Made by a program: the position numbers and the translations under genes. This document shows positions 26,450 through 35,481 of a DNA stretch of 64,000 bases, in pieces (position 1 is the stretch's first letter; each line of letters starts with the position of its first letter). The notes beneath the pieces are model-generated. The model ran no database searches. It saw nothing but the letters and a program-made list of their open reading frames with translations, and had not been told where the DNA came from. The stretch is taken from contig NZ_JAGKTL010000002.1 of the NCBI RefSeq assembly GCF_017908595.1, positions 496,001-560,000 of the forward strand. Reading direction: 5' to 3'. The stretch comes from Rhodothermus bifroesti. GTDB taxonomy: Bacteria > Bacteroidota > Rhodothermia > Rhodothermales > Rhodothermaceae.

Positions 26450-27625
26450 ATGTTGCATATTCTAGCTTTAGAACCTTGGTATGGAGGTTCTCATCGCAAT
26501 TTTTTAGACGGGCTCATCCGGCACAGCCGGCATCGGTTTCATGCGATCACCATGACGCCGCGCTTTCGACGCTGGCGTATGCACGGAGGGGCGGTTACGA
26601 TGGCGCGAAAAGCCCTGCAAGCCTGGGAAGAAGGCTTCCGGCCGGACGTGATCTTTGCCACGAACATGGTCAATCTGCCTGCCTTTTTGTCGCTTACGCG
26701 CAGCCGTCTGGCCCATGTCCCGGTGGTGCTTTATTTTCATCAAAATGCCTTGACCTACCCCTTGCCAGAAGGCAAGGAGCGAGAGCCCGCTTTCGGTTAC
26801 ATTAACTATCTTTCCTGCCTGGCAGCCGACCGGGTGCTGTTCAACACGCGCTTCCACATGGAGGAATTCCTTGAAGCGTTGCCGCAGCTTTTGCGGGCGT
26901 TCCCGGACTATACCCATCTGGATGCGATACAAGAGATCCGCGCCAAGGCTGCTGTGCTGCACCCAGGCATTGATTTAAAAGCACACGACCGCTATGCTGG
27001 AGATCGGCGGTTGCGTTACTGGGGACCAGGAATGCCCCCGCCGGTCATCTTGTGGAATCAGCGTTGGGAGTACGACAAAGCCCCTGAAGTTTTCCTGCGC
27101 GTCATGAACCGTTTGGACGATGCAGGGCATCGTTTCCGTCTGATTTTGGCCGGCGAGCGGTTCGAGGAGCAGCCCTATGAGCTGGAGAAAGCTTTCGAAC
27201 GCTACGCTGACCGCATTCTCCACTATGGCTATGCCGAAGATTTTGAGGAGTACAGCCGCTTGTTGCACCGGGCCGACCTGATTGTTTCTACAGCCCGGCA
27301 TGAGTTCTTTGGGGTAGCCGTGCTTGAGGCCATCTATTGCGGTTGCCATCCTCTGTTGCCCCATCGGCTTAGCTATCCAGAGCTCATTCCTGCATCGTTG
27401 CATCGACCCTTGCTGCATGCACCCACGCTGTACAACGACGAGGAAGAGCTTTATCAGATCCTTTCAGCGCTGCTTAAGGGGCAAGAGCGGCCGCTGCCGC
27501 CTGAGCGTCTACGCGAAATTCCGGCGCACTTAGATTGGTCGCAGCACGTGGAGGCCTACGATCGGCTTTTTGAAGAAGTAGCAGGTGTTGCCACGGCTTC
27601 TAGAGCCGCTGTGGCTGTTGCCTAA
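26450..27625 (+). CDS. DUF3524 glycosyltransferase, queuosine-tRNA mannosyltransferase-like
   Basis: 391 residues. The start ILALEPWYGGSHRNFLDGL matches the DUF3524 N-terminal domain of animal GTDC1, identified as the enzyme that mannosylates queuosine in tRNA-Asp (QTMAN). The rest is a GT4-type GT-B fold with a donor-site motif ARHEFFGVAVLEAIYCG near residue 283. The bacterial enzyme could mannosylate queuosine in tRNA or use another acceptor; no queuosine genes lie nearby. The small gene at 26201 lies 6 bases upstream on the same strand. Confidence 0.75.
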   Translation: MLHILALEPWYGGSHRNFLDGLIRHSRHRFHAITMTPRFRRWRMHGGAVTMARKALQAWEEGFRPDVIFATNMVNLPAFLSLTRSRLAHVPVVLYFHQNALTYPLPEGKEREPAFGYINYLSCLAADRVLFNTRFHMEEFLEALPQLLRAFPDYTHLDAIQEIRAKAAVLHPGIDLKAHDRYAGDRRLRYWGPGMPPPVILWNQRWEYDKAPEVFLRVMNRLDDAGHRFRLILAGERFEEQPYELEKAFERYADRILHYGYAEDFEEYSRLLHRADLIVSTARHEFFGVAVLEAIYCGCHPLLPHRLSYPELIPASLHRPLLHAPTLYNDEEELYQILSALLKGQERPLPPERLREIPAHLDWSQHVEAYDRLFEEVAGVATASRAAVAVA

Positions 27626-27632
27626 GGTGCTG

Positions 27633-28094
27633 TTAATTGTTGATGGCCTGAACAAAGCGCAAGGCTTGAGGGGGAGGGGGGTCTCCATCGACGGCATAGG
27701 CGCGGGGTTCCCCCGCGGTAGCAAACAACAGCAAAATGGTGTGCTGCGGGTCGTATTGCTCTAATTGATCGCTTAGCCAATGAAGCACTTGCAGGCCTTC
27801 TTGGAGTATGCTCAGTGCTTCAGGTGTAGCGTAGGCCAAGCGGTGAATGGCAAAACTGGTCTGCAGCGCTTTACTCGAGGGTGGGCTGGCTTCACTGATG
27901 ATCAGTACCCCTTCACCGGCTTGTCGATATCCGCTCAGCGATGCAGCTGCCAGTTCTTCCCAGTGCGTTATAATGAACTGATGATGCCGCTGCTCAAGCG
28001 CATCCTGCATTTGCACCAGATCGGCCGGGGCGCGGATTACAAAAAGCCGTCCTTGTTCGTCTTGATACTCTACTGTACGATCCGGCATGCGCAT
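27633..28094 (-). CDS. Hypothetical protein
   Basis: 153 residues from ATG 28094 (ATG 28088 is an equal alternative). I do not recognise it. It begins with beta-rich sequence (VEYQDEQGRLFVIRAP), followed by helical segments, and has no signal peptide, membrane span or obvious motif; the end is proline-rich (DGDPPPPQALRF). It lies downstream of icd on the same strand, separated by a hairpin at 28101-28137, and converges with the mannosyltransferase gene with 7 bases between. No Shine-Dalgarno sequence precedes either start. Confidence 0.6.
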   Translation of the reverse strand: MRMPDRTVEYQDEQGRLFVIRAPADLVQMQDALEQRHHQFIITHWEELAAASLSGYRQAGEGVLIISEASPPSSKALQTSFAIHRLAYATPEALSILQEGLQVLHWLSDQLEQYDPQHTILLLFATAGEPRAYAVDGDPPPPQALRFVQAINN

Positions 28095-28100
28095 AAAGGA

Positions 28101-28137
28101 GGGGTCGGATGGTCTTGAGGGGTGACCACCCGACCCC
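28101..28137 (-). terminator. Hairpin downstream of icd
   Basis: An 8-bp G/C stem (28101-28108 with 28130-28137), one mismatch and a further 5-bp stem (28110-28114 with 28124-28128) close a 9-base loop. On the minus strand it follows the icd stop by 7 bases and precedes a short pyrimidine tract instead of a clean T-run, so it may be a weak terminator, an mRNA-stabilising 3' end or an attenuator before the hypothetical gene. Confidence 0.5.
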
Positions 28138-28144
28138 GTGGGCT

Positions 28145-29425
28145 TTAGTCCATGTTCTCTACGATAGCTTGACCGAACTCACTGGTGCGGAGCAGCGTGG
28201 CGCCTTCCATGAGGCGGTGAAAGTCGTACGTGACCCGCTTTTGGGCAATGGTGCGTTCGATGCCACGAAGGATCAAATCAGCCGCTTCGTGCCAACCTAG
28301 GTAGCGCAGCATCATTTCGCCAGAGAGAATTACCGAGCTCGGGTTGACTTTATCTTGTCCGGCATACTTTGGCGCGGTACCATGGGTGGCTTCAAAGACA
28401 GCGTGCCCGGTTTCGTAGTTAATGTTGGCACCCGGTGCAATGCCGATGCCTCCCACCTGAGCAGCCAGGGCATCGGAAATATAGTCGCCATTGAGGTTCA
28501 TTGTAGCAATCACGTCGTACTCTTCCGGGCGCGTTAGAATCTGCTGCAGAAAAGCATCGGCAATGACATCTTTGACCACAATAGAACGCCCGTTGTGCTC
28601 GATGACGTGCCAGGGGCCACCGTCGAGGGGTTGGGCGCCAAAGGCTTCGCGTGCCAGTTCATAGCCCCACTCACGGAAAGCCCCTTCAGTAAACTTCATG
28701 ATGTTGCCTTTGTGTACCAGCGTGACGCTTTTACGTCCGTTTTCGATGGCATAGCGAATCGCTGCGCGGACCAGGCGGCGCGTTCCATCGCGGGAGATCG
28801 GCTTAATCCCAATGCCGCTGGTTTCAGGAAAACGAATCTTGGTTACCCCCAGCTCTTCCTGAAGAAAGCGGATGAGCTTTTGGGCTTCGGGCGTGCCGGC
28901 TTGGTACTCGATGCCCGCATAGACGTCTTCCGAGTTTTCTCGGAAGATAACCATATCGACCAGCTCAGGATGTTTGACGGGCGAGGGCACTCCTTGAAAG
29001 TACCGCACTGGCCGCACGCAAGCGTACAGGTCCAGCTGCTGACGCAGGGCTACGTTAAGCGAGCGAATGCCGCCGCCTACGGGTGTCGTTAGCGGTCCTT
29101 TAATGGCAACCAGATAGTAATCGATTGCTTTAAGCGTATCCTCAGGCAACCAGGTGCCCAGCTGCTGCAGCGCCTTTTCGCCTGCAAAAACCTCAAACCA
29201 GACGATCTTGCGCTGTCCCGCATACGCCTTTTCCACTGCGGCATCGAAGACCATCCGGGCAGCCCGCCAAATGTCAGGGCCAGTGCCATCGCCTTCGATA
29301 AACGGAATGATTGGATGGTTAGGCACGTCTAAGGTGCCATCTGCACGTTTCTGGATACGCGCTCCCTCGCTGGGGGGCGTTAAGTGTTCAAAGGTAGGCC
29401 TTTCGGTAGATACAAGTTGTGTCAT
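28145..29425 (-). CDS. icd: NADP-dependent isocitrate dehydrogenase
   Basis: 426 residues from ATG 29425; a TTG at 29485 would add 20 residues not seen in relatives. The chain tracks the E. coli enzyme along its whole length: [28 protein letters not shown] with the substrate-binding serine, [15 protein letters not shown], and [14 protein letters not shown]. The coenzyme pocket reads [14 protein letters not shown], and the Lys-Tyr pair specifies NADP over NAD. It catalyses oxidative decarboxylation of isocitrate in the TCA cycle. The serine in RENSED is the site that AceK phosphorylates in enterobacteria; no aceK is nearby. Confidence 0.96.
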   Translation of the reverse strand: MTQLVSTERPTFEHLTPPSEGARIQKRADGTLDVPNHPIIPFIEGDGTGPDIWRAARMVFDAAVEKAYAGQRKIVWFEVFAGEKALQQLGTWLPEDTLKAIDYYLVAIKGPLTTPVGGGIRSLNVALRQQLDLYACVRPVRYFQGVPSPVKHPELVDMVIFRENSEDVYAGIEYQAGTPEAQKLIRFLQEELGVTKIRFPETSGIGIKPISRDGTRRLVRAAIRYAIENGRKSVTLVHKGNIMKFTEGAFREWGYELAREAFGAQPLDGGPWHVIEHNGRSIVVKDVIADAFLQQILTRPEEYDVIATMNLNGDYISDALAAQVGGIGIAPGANINYETGHAVFEATHGTAPKYAGQDKVNPSSVILSGEMMLRYLGWHEAADLILRGIERTIAQKRVTYDFHRLMEGATLLRTSEFGQAIVENMD

Positions 29426-29509
29426 GGCAGAACCAACGGTTTTGTCGGGAGACACTTTGGGTTGCAAATTAAGGCATTCAGCCAAAGGATAGCGCTGTTG
29501 GCAAAAGCT

Positions 29510-30889
29510 TCACCGTTCTGGAGGGCGTAGCTCCCGGGCGCGGAGGGTATAAGTCCAGCGTACGGTACCGCGGGCGTCGATGGCACGAAGCGTCAGCACC
29601 CGATCGGTGCGCGGCCCAGAGAACGTAAGCAGCACGGCATTGCGCTCCTGCAAAAGCGTCCCCTCTAGGCGCAACGGATTCTCTTCCTGGATGGTTGAGG
29701 GTCCAGCGGTAAGCGGCGAGGTGGTGATCTCGTAGAGGGGATAGAATCCCTCGGGCTGATAGCGCATCAGTTCCGTATGGTGACGATCGCCGGTCAAAAA
29801 CACAACACCACTAATGCGACGGCGGACGATTTCTCCAATAAGCCGCTCATAGTCCTGAGGAAAGCGCGCTGCTACGGATTCAAAACGGGTATAGCGGTTG
29901 AGAATCTGGTTGCCATTGGCGACGATCTTGAAAGGTGCGCGGCTCGAGGTGAGCGCATCGATGAGCCACTCGAGCTGCGCTTTGCCCCACATGGTTTTGG
30001 AAGTATCTTCTGGGGCGTCGTTAGGGCTACGGTAAAACCGGTCATCCAGCAGGAAAAAGTCAACGTCCCCCCAGCTAAACTGGGTGAACACGCCAGGCAC
30101 GCCTGGCAGTCCATAGGTTGGGTTGGCCCAGTACTGCTGAAAAAGGCGCAGTGCCGCTCCTTTGAACACGTAGCTGCGGTCGGCGTCGTTCGGGCCATAG
30201 TCGTGGTCGTCCCAAATGGCATAGTGGTGGGTTGTCGCTAGCAGTGCTTGCAGCAGTGGGTGGCTTCGGGTATGGGCGTAGCGGTAAGACATCATGGCGG
30301 GGCTGCCAAAGTCGGGTTCGCGTAGATACGTGTTGTCGCCCAGCCAAAGCATCAAGTCAGGCTGGTACTGCACCAGCTGGGTGAGCAGCTCAAAATCCCC
30401 GCCATAAGGCTGGCCTGGGCGATCGTAAGGGGGATCGTTTACATAAAAGCAAGAAACGGCAGCTACTGTGAAGGTCGGGGGATCTGTGCGCCATTGCCAA
30501 AGAGGCTGCGTTTGAAAGTGTGGCTGGTAGGGCAGGCGTAGCAGGGTGTCGTTGAGAATCACGTTGTAAAGGTAGCGCTGCCCAGGCTCGAGGTAGCCGA
30601 TAGGAATGTGTACGGTGTAGTCCGTTTCAGGCGTGGTAAAGTAGGGTGGGGTGATGCGCGCACTGTCTTCTGGCTGATCTTCTTGACGGTAGAGCAGCTG
30701 CACCTGTGCTGGCGCCCACGTTTGAAGCCAGACGACCACTTCTCGTTGCGTGGCATACCCGTTCATGGGGCCAGCGCGTAGCAGCTCGGCTACGGGTAAC
30801 GTGGCGGGAATCTGCGCTGCGGCAATTCTGGCCAGTAGCCAAAGGAGCGCAATCCAAGAAAATAGGTAGCGCATGGGTTTGAGTAGCAT
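29510..30889 (-). CDS. PhoD-like alkaline phosphatase/phosphodiesterase
   Basis: 459 residues from ATG 30889; ATG 30874 is also possible and begins right at the signal peptide (FSWIALLWLLARIAAAQ). The PhoD metal-site motifs are present: LGDNTYLRE near residue 182, IWDDHDYGPNDAD near 220, and a C-terminal LTGDRHHTE near 360. PhoD enzymes are secreted phosphomonoesterases or phosphodiesterases with an Fe/Ca site. The signal lacks a twin-arginine motif, which is usual for PhoD, so export may be by Sec. It ends 24 bases before the icd upstream region and follows the mannose synthase gene by 66 bases. Confidence 0.85.
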   Translation of the reverse strand: MLLKPMRYLFSWIALLWLLARIAAAQIPATLPVAELLRAGPMNGYATQREVVVWLQTWAPAQVQLLYRQEDQPEDSARITPPYFTTPETDYTVHIPIGYLEPGQRYLYNVILNDTLLRLPYQPHFQTQPLWQWRTDPPTFTVAAVSCFYVNDPPYDRPGQPYGGDFELLTQLVQYQPDLMLWLGDNTYLREPDFGSPAMMSYRYAHTRSHPLLQALLATTHHYAIWDDHDYGPNDADRSYVFKGAALRLFQQYWANPTYGLPGVPGVFTQFSWGDVDFFLLDDRFYRSPNDAPEDTSKTMWGKAQLEWLIDALTSSRAPFKIVANGNQILNRYTRFESVAARFPQDYERLIGEIVRRRISGVVFLTGDRHHTELMRYQPEGFYPLYEITTSPLTAGPSTIQEENPLRLEGTLLQERNAVLLTFSGPRTDRVLTLRAIDARGTVRWTYTLRARELRPPER

Positions 30890-30955
30890 TTGGCTTACAG
30901 GTCACACGGTAAGCTACAAAAGTGCACCGAGACGCCGCAGCCAGTTTGGATTTTT

Positions 30956-31702
30956 TTAAAGACGGCCCAGCAGGTCTCGCAAGCGCAGCTCCCATACCTT
31001 CCAAGCGGCTTCCCAGACAATCGCTTTGCTCATCTTGGAAGATCCTTCCTGGCGTTCTGTGAAAACGATCGGCACTTCCAGGAGTCGAAAGCCCTTGCGC
31101 CAAGCACGATACTTCATTTCGATCTGAAAGGAGTAGCCGTTGGAGCGAACGCGGTCTAGGTCGATTGCCTCGAGCACGCGGCGGTGATAGCCCTTAAAAC
31201 CGGCCGTGACGTCGTAAACCGGTAGGCAGGTGATCGCGCGCGTGTAGAGACTGGCGCTGTAGGAGAGAATCAACCGGGAAAGCGGCCAGTTCATGACGCG
31301 CACTCCTCCAATGTAACGAGAGCCAATGACCAGGTCAGCCTCATTGCGTCTCAGCGGTTCGAGCAATCGCGGGAGATCCTCTGGGTTATGAGACAGATCG
31401 GCATCCATTTCAACCAGATAGGTAAAGCCACGGCTTAGACCAAAACGGAAACCCGTGACGTAGGCCGAACCCAGCCCCAGTTTGCCTGGGCGTTCGATCA
31501 AGAACAGGCGGTTGGGGTGCTGAAGCTGAAGCGCACGCACGCGTTCGGCCGTTCCATCAGGTGAAGCGTCATCGACAATGAGTGCCGAAACGTGGCAAGG
31601 CAGCGCAAAGAGCAGCGTAAGCAGGCGTTCAACGTTTTGCGCTTCGTTGTACGTAGGTACGATGACCAGCGTGTCGTTTTGCGGAGCAGTTGCCGTAACC
31701 AC
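30956..31702 (-). CDS. Polyprenol-phosphate mannose synthase-like GT2
   Basis: 248 residues from a GTG start. It has the GT2 DPM1-like pattern: VIVPTYNEAQNVERLL at the start, VDDASPDGTAERV, the metal-binding MDADLSHNPEDLPRLL near residue 98, and VIGSRYIGGV near 127. There is no C-terminal membrane domain, as in the soluble DPM1 type. The enzyme transfers mannose (or glucose) from a nucleotide sugar to a polyprenyl phosphate, giving a lipid donor for protein or glycan mannosylation. Sugar specificity is inferred from family similarity. Confidence 0.88.
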   Translation of the reverse strand: MVTATAPQNDTLVIVPTYNEAQNVERLLTLLFALPCHVSALIVDDASPDGTAERVRALQLQHPNRLFLIERPGKLGLGSAYVTGFRFGLSRGFTYLVEMDADLSHNPEDLPRLLEPLRRNEADLVIGSRYIGGVRVMNWPLSRLILSYSASLYTRAITCLPVYDVTAGFKGYHRRVLEAIDLDRVRSNGYSFQIEMKYRAWRKGFRLLEVPIVFTERQEGSSKMSKAIVWEAAWKVWELRLRDLLGRL

Positions 31703-31936
31703 TTTCGGAGAAAATCGACTTTAAGATGTAAACAACAACGGACCCTTAAACTACAATAGGGGTTCAAAAGAACCAAACGTGCTTGGTAGCGCGTTCACGG
31801 GTATCTCAAGAAAACGTAGCGTTTCCGCTGCGCTTTCCGGGTTGCTTCTTTGTATCTTTAAGGGCTACTCCTGCAGTTAGCAAAAAGGGGTAAGCCGCGT
31901 ATTCCACGAGCGTTATTAACTTAGCCTCCTTGTGCT

Positions 31937-33073
31937 ATGGCCAGTGAGATTAAAAAGAAAAAAGCGACAGCTTCGGCTGGGGTTGGGCAAGCAAATGGGC
32001 AGGTCGTTGACCTGCAGGTGCCATCGAAAGCGATTCGTGTGACGCACACCTTCGAGACGTATCCGGCCGGGGTCTATACGCATGAAGAGCTGGGACTCAC
32101 TCGGGAGCAGCTGTTGGACATTTATCGCAACATGCTGCTTCAGCGCCGGTTTGAAGAGCGTGCGGCACAAATGTACGGCAAACAAAAGATTGCTGGCTTT
32201 TTGCATCTGTATATCGGTCAAGAGGCGGTTTCGACCGGTGCTGTATATGCGATTCGCGTTGGGCATGATTCGGTGATTACAGCCTATCGCGACCACGGTA
32301 TAGGCTTGGCGCTGGGCATGACGGCCAACGAATGCATGGCTGAACTTTTTGGAAAGATCGATGGCTGCTCGCGGGGTAAAGGTGGCTCAATGCATTATTT
32401 CAAAGCAGAGAAGAAATTCTTTGGCGGGCACGGTATTGTAGGTGGGCACGTACCCCTAGGCGTTGGCATTGCCTTCGCACACAAGTATAAAGAGGATGGT
32501 GGGGTGTGCTTGACCTTCTTCGGCGATGGCGCCATGGGCCAAGGTTCGGTCCACGAATCGATGAACTTGGCCGCAGTCTACAAGCTGCCCATTGTATTTA
32601 TTATCGAAAACAACCAGTACGCAATGGGGACAGCAGTCTGGCGTGCGTTTGCCAATCCGGAATTTTACCGCTATGCGGCCAGCTACAACATGCCTGGTGC
32701 GTTGGTGGACGGCATGGACGTCTTCAGCGTTATCAAAGCATTGCGCAAGCATGTGGCCATGGCCCGTGAATTTCAGCCCTCGGTTGTTGAGGTGCGTACT
32801 TATCGCTACCGTGGCCATTCAATGAGTGACCCTGCCAACTATCGCACCAAAGAAGAGCTAGAAGCCAAGAAAAAAGAAGACCCCATTATCCGGCTAAAGG
32901 GCTACTTGCTCCAGCACGGGCTTTCTAGCAATGAGGAGCTGGACGCCATCGATGAAGAGGTGAAGGCAGAGGTGCAGGCTTCGGTAGAATTTGCCGAGCG
33001 CAGCCCACTACCCCCGCTGGAGACCATTTACGAGGACGTCTACGCCCAGCCGGATTATCCTTTCCTGGCTTAA
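31937..33073 (+). CDS. pdhA: Pyruvate dehydrogenase E1 component alpha subunit
   Basis: 378 residues. A charged, alanine/lysine-rich leader of about 35 residues precedes the E1-alpha fold. The thiamine-diphosphate motif GDGAMGQG...NN spans residues about 195-224 (ending FIIENNQYAMGT), and the phosphorylation-loop-like YRGHSMSDPANYR lies near 290. With the beta subunit it decarboxylates pyruvate and transfers the acetyl group to the E2 lipoyl arm. First gene of the pdhA-pdhB-E2 operon, preceded by a 234-base non-coding region that probably carries the promoter. Confidence 0.95.
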   Translation: MASEIKKKKATASAGVGQANGQVVDLQVPSKAIRVTHTFETYPAGVYTHEELGLTREQLLDIYRNMLLQRRFEERAAQMYGKQKIAGFLHLYIGQEAVSTGAVYAIRVGHDSVITAYRDHGIGLALGMTANECMAELFGKIDGCSRGKGGSMHYFKAEKKFFGGHGIVGGHVPLGVGIAFAHKYKEDGGVCLTFFGDGAMGQGSVHESMNLAAVYKLPIVFIIENNQYAMGTAVWRAFANPEFYRYAASYNMPGALVDGMDVFSVIKALRKHVAMAREFQPSVVEVRTYRYRGHSMSDPANYRTKEELEAKKKEDPIIRLKGYLLQHGLSSNEELDAIDEEVKAEVQASVEFAERSPLPPLETIYEDVYAQPDYPFLA

Positions 33074-33102
33074 TCGTTCCACGAAAAGCAATTGGAATTC
33101 CT

Positions 33103-34086
33103 ATGGCAGTAATGCAATTTCGTGAGGCCATCCGCGCGGCCATGATCGAAGAAATGGAGCGCGATGAGCGTGTCTTTTTGATTGGCGAAGAGGTGGCCCA
33201 GTATGACGGCGCTTACAAAGTCAGCGAAGGTATGCTGCGCCGCTTTGGCCCCAAACGGGTGATCGATACCCCAATCAGCGAGGCCGGTTTTGCAGGCCTA
33301 GGCATTGGAGCGGCACTGAATGGACTGCGCCCGATTGTCGAGTTTATGACGTTCAACTTCTCGTTTGTGGCTTTTGACCAGCTTGTCAATAACGCAGCTA
33401 AAATCCGTTACATGTCGGGCGGTCAGTTCAAGCTGCCTATTGTATTTCGGGGACCCAACGGCGCAGCCGGCCAGCTTGCCGCTACACACAGCACCTCGAC
33501 TGAGTCCATCTATTCCTACTTTCCTGGCCTCAAGGTGATTGCTCCCTCCAACCCTGATGATGCCAAAGGCCTACTCAAATCAGCAATCCGGGACGACGAC
33601 CCGGTCATTTTCTTAGAAAGCGAGCTTATGTACAGTCTGCGCGGGGAGGTTAACGAAGATCCTGAGTACTTAATTCCTATCGGGAAAGCGCGCATTGCCC
33701 GCGAAGGTGAAGATGTGACGATCGTGGCGCACTCGAAAAGCTATTGGATTGCGTTGGAAGTGGCCGATCGGTTAGCCGAAGAGGGCTATAGCGCCGAAGT
33801 GATCGATCCACGCACGATCCGGCCTTTCGATTTTGACACCGTAGTGCAATCGGTCAAAAAGACCAACCGGTGCGTCATTATCGACGAGAGCAACCCCTTT
33901 GGCAGCGTGTCTTCAGAAGTTGCCTTTCAGATCCAGCAGCGGGCTTTTGACTATCTGGATGCTCCGGTGCTGCGGGTAACCGCCAAAGACACCCCAGCAC
34001 CGTATGCTAAAAACCTGATCGCCTACTACATGCCTAGTGTAGAGGCAGCTTACGAAGCCTGCAAGAAAGTGCTCTACGTCGACTAG
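33103..34086 (+). CDS. pdhB: Pyruvate dehydrogenase E1 component beta subunit
   Basis: 327 residues, the standard length. The motifs FLIGEEVAQYDGAYKVSEG, DTPISEAGFAGLGIGAA and RGPNGAAGQLAATHS are those of E1-beta, which supplies the second half of the thiamine site. The gene lies 29 bases after pdhA and 31 bases before the E2 gene on the same strand. The C-terminus holds the transketolase-type binding domain with SVKKTNRCVIIDES. Confidence 0.96.
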   Translation: MAVMQFREAIRAAMIEEMERDERVFLIGEEVAQYDGAYKVSEGMLRRFGPKRVIDTPISEAGFAGLGIGAALNGLRPIVEFMTFNFSFVAFDQLVNNAAKIRYMSGGQFKLPIVFRGPNGAAGQLAATHSTSTESIYSYFPGLKVIAPSNPDDAKGLLKSAIRDDDPVIFLESELMYSLRGEVNEDPEYLIPIGKARIAREGEDVTIVAHSKSYWIALEVADRLAEEGYSAEVIDPRTIRPFDFDTVVQSVKKTNRCVIIDESNPFGSVSSEVAFQIQQRAFDYLDAPVLRVTAKDTPAPYAKNLIAYYMPSVEAAYEACKKVLYVD

Positions 34087-34117
34087 TCTCCAGGAACCTT
34101 TCAGTGCTATAACAGCC

Positions 34118-35416
34118 ATGGCTATACCTATTGAAATGCCCAAAATGAGTGACACCATGGAGGAGGGGGTGGTGGTCGCGTGGTTGGTCGAAGAGGGCCA
34201 GCGTGTGTCGGCAGGCGATGTCATTGCTCAAGTAGAAACCGATAAAGCCACGATGGACCTCGAGGTGTACGACGACGGGGTTCTGCTCAAAAAAGTGGTT
34301 CAAGAAGGGGAATCGGTTCCCATTGGCGGGCTCATTGCGGTCTTAGGTAAGGAGGGGGAAGATATTTCAGGGCTTTTAGCGCGCTACCAGAAGCGGACTG
34401 CGCCATCTCCAGTAGCAAAGCCAGAGACTGTCGAAGCGGTGCCTGCACAAACGGGCGATGGGGCTTCGGCAGCGGTATCAGCCTCTGAAGGTGAAGCTGC
34501 GGAAGCGCGCATTAAAGCTTCGCCGCTAGCGCGCAAACTGGCCAAAGAGTATGGACTAGAGCTGCGCACGATTCAGGGAAGCGGCCCTGAAGGGCGGATT
34601 GTGCGGCGCGACATCGAGGCCGTGTTGGCCCGGCAGCGCCCTCCTGCAGAAGCTGCACCCACGCCCGCTGTCGAAGCCGCACCCGCGCCGCCACCAGCAG
34701 CGGCCCCGGCACCCTCGTTGCCTTATGAGGCAATTCCGCTCACTTCCATGCGGCGCACCATCGCCCGTCGGCTATCGCAAAGCAAGTTTACCGCTCCTCA
34801 TTTTTACTTGACCGTTGATGTCGACGTTGAAAAAGCTGTTGCCTTCCGTGAGCAACTGAATGCGTTGGCTGAGGCTCAAGGACGCCCCAAGATTTCTTTC
34901 AACGACCTTATCACCAAAGCCTGCGCTTTGGCGCTGCGGCAGCATCCGGAAATCAACGCCTCGTATTTTGAACAGGAGGGTGAAATCCGGCGCTGGAAAG
35001 AAATCCACATCGGTATTGCTGTGGCCCTTGAGGAAGGACTTGTGACGCCGGTGGTGCGGAACGCCGACCAAAAAGGGCTGGGGCAAATTGCCGAAGAGAC
35101 GCAAGCACTGGCTGAAAAAGCCCGGCAGCGTAAGCTTCAGCCTCAGGAAATGGAAGGCGCCACCTTTACAACGAGTAACCTGGGCATGTTTGGCATTGAG
35201 TCCTTTACGGCCATCATTAATCCGCCCAATGCCTGCATCCTGGCCATTGGCGCTATCCGGGAAGTACCCGTGGTCAAAGATGGCGCTGTCGTGCCCGGCA
35301 AGCGCATGCAGCTGACGCTTTCGTGCGATCACCGCATTGTCGATGGTGCCACCGGTGCACGCTTTCTCAAAACTGTGCAACGCTACCTGGAGGAACCCTT
35401 AAACCTCCTGCTCTAA
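34118..35416 (+). CDS. pdhC: Dihydrolipoamide acetyltransferase (E2) of pyruvate dehydrogenase
   Basis: 432 residues with one N-terminal lipoyl domain, where Lys43 in ETDKATMD is the lipoylation site, an alanine/proline linker, a peripheral-subunit-binding domain at about 132-168 (SPLARKLAKEYG, GSGPEGRIVRRDI), a second Ala/Pro linker, and the catalytic domain ending in LSCDHRIVDGA near residue 405 with the active-site histidine. E2 forms the complex core and makes acetyl-CoA. No E3 (lipoamide dehydrogenase) gene follows; a terminator at 35445 closes the operon. Confidence 0.95.
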   Translation: MAIPIEMPKMSDTMEEGVVVAWLVEEGQRVSAGDVIAQVETDKATMDLEVYDDGVLLKKVVQEGESVPIGGLIAVLGKEGEDISGLLARYQKRTAPSPVAKPETVEAVPAQTGDGASAAVSASEGEAAEARIKASPLARKLAKEYGLELRTIQGSGPEGRIVRRDIEAVLARQRPPAEAAPTPAVEAAPAPPPAAAPAPSLPYEAIPLTSMRRTIARRLSQSKFTAPHFYLTVDVDVEKAVAFREQLNALAEAQGRPKISFNDLITKACALALRQHPEINASYFEQEGEIRRWKEIHIGIAVALEEGLVTPVVRNADQKGLGQIAEETQALAEKARQRKLQPQEMEGATFTTSNLGMFGIESFTAIINPPNACILAIGAIREVPVVKDGAVVPGKRMQLTLSCDHRIVDGATGARFLKTVQRYLEEPLNLLL

Positions 35417-35444
35417 AGTGGCGAAAACCCTATGGACTGGCAAA

Positions 35445-35476
35445 GCGGGCGCGCCACTGGTGCGCCCGCGCTCGTT
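35445..35476 (+). terminator. Rho-independent terminator of the pdh operon
   Basis: Bases 35445-35452 pair perfectly with 35462-35469, extended inward by two G:C pairs and one G:T pair to a three-base loop, and a TTTT tract follows at 35473-35476. It lies 29 bases after the E2 stop and before the metallophosphoesterase start, so that gene probably depends on its own promoter or on read-through. Confidence 0.7.
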
Positions 35477-35481
35477 TTCGG

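Noticed and set aside
26090-26458. N-terminal extension of comF
   Set aside because: The frame is open, but the extra 123 codons have no ComF similarity and lie opposite the small gene at 26201 and the intergenic region.
28109-28300. A 63-codon plus-strand frame with an ideal Shine-Dalgarno (AAAGGAGG)
   Set aside because: It runs through the icd hairpin and antisense to the end of icd; the purine run is part of the hairpin, so the match is probably accidental.
34772-35380. A 202-codon open frame on the minus strand
   Set aside because: It is antisense to the catalytic domain of the pdh E2 gene and carries no motif.
35323-35481. N-terminal extension of the metallophosphoesterase
   Set aside because: It overlaps the end of the E2 gene in another frame and passes through the operon terminator; the fold starts at LHLSDLHFG after ATG 35482.
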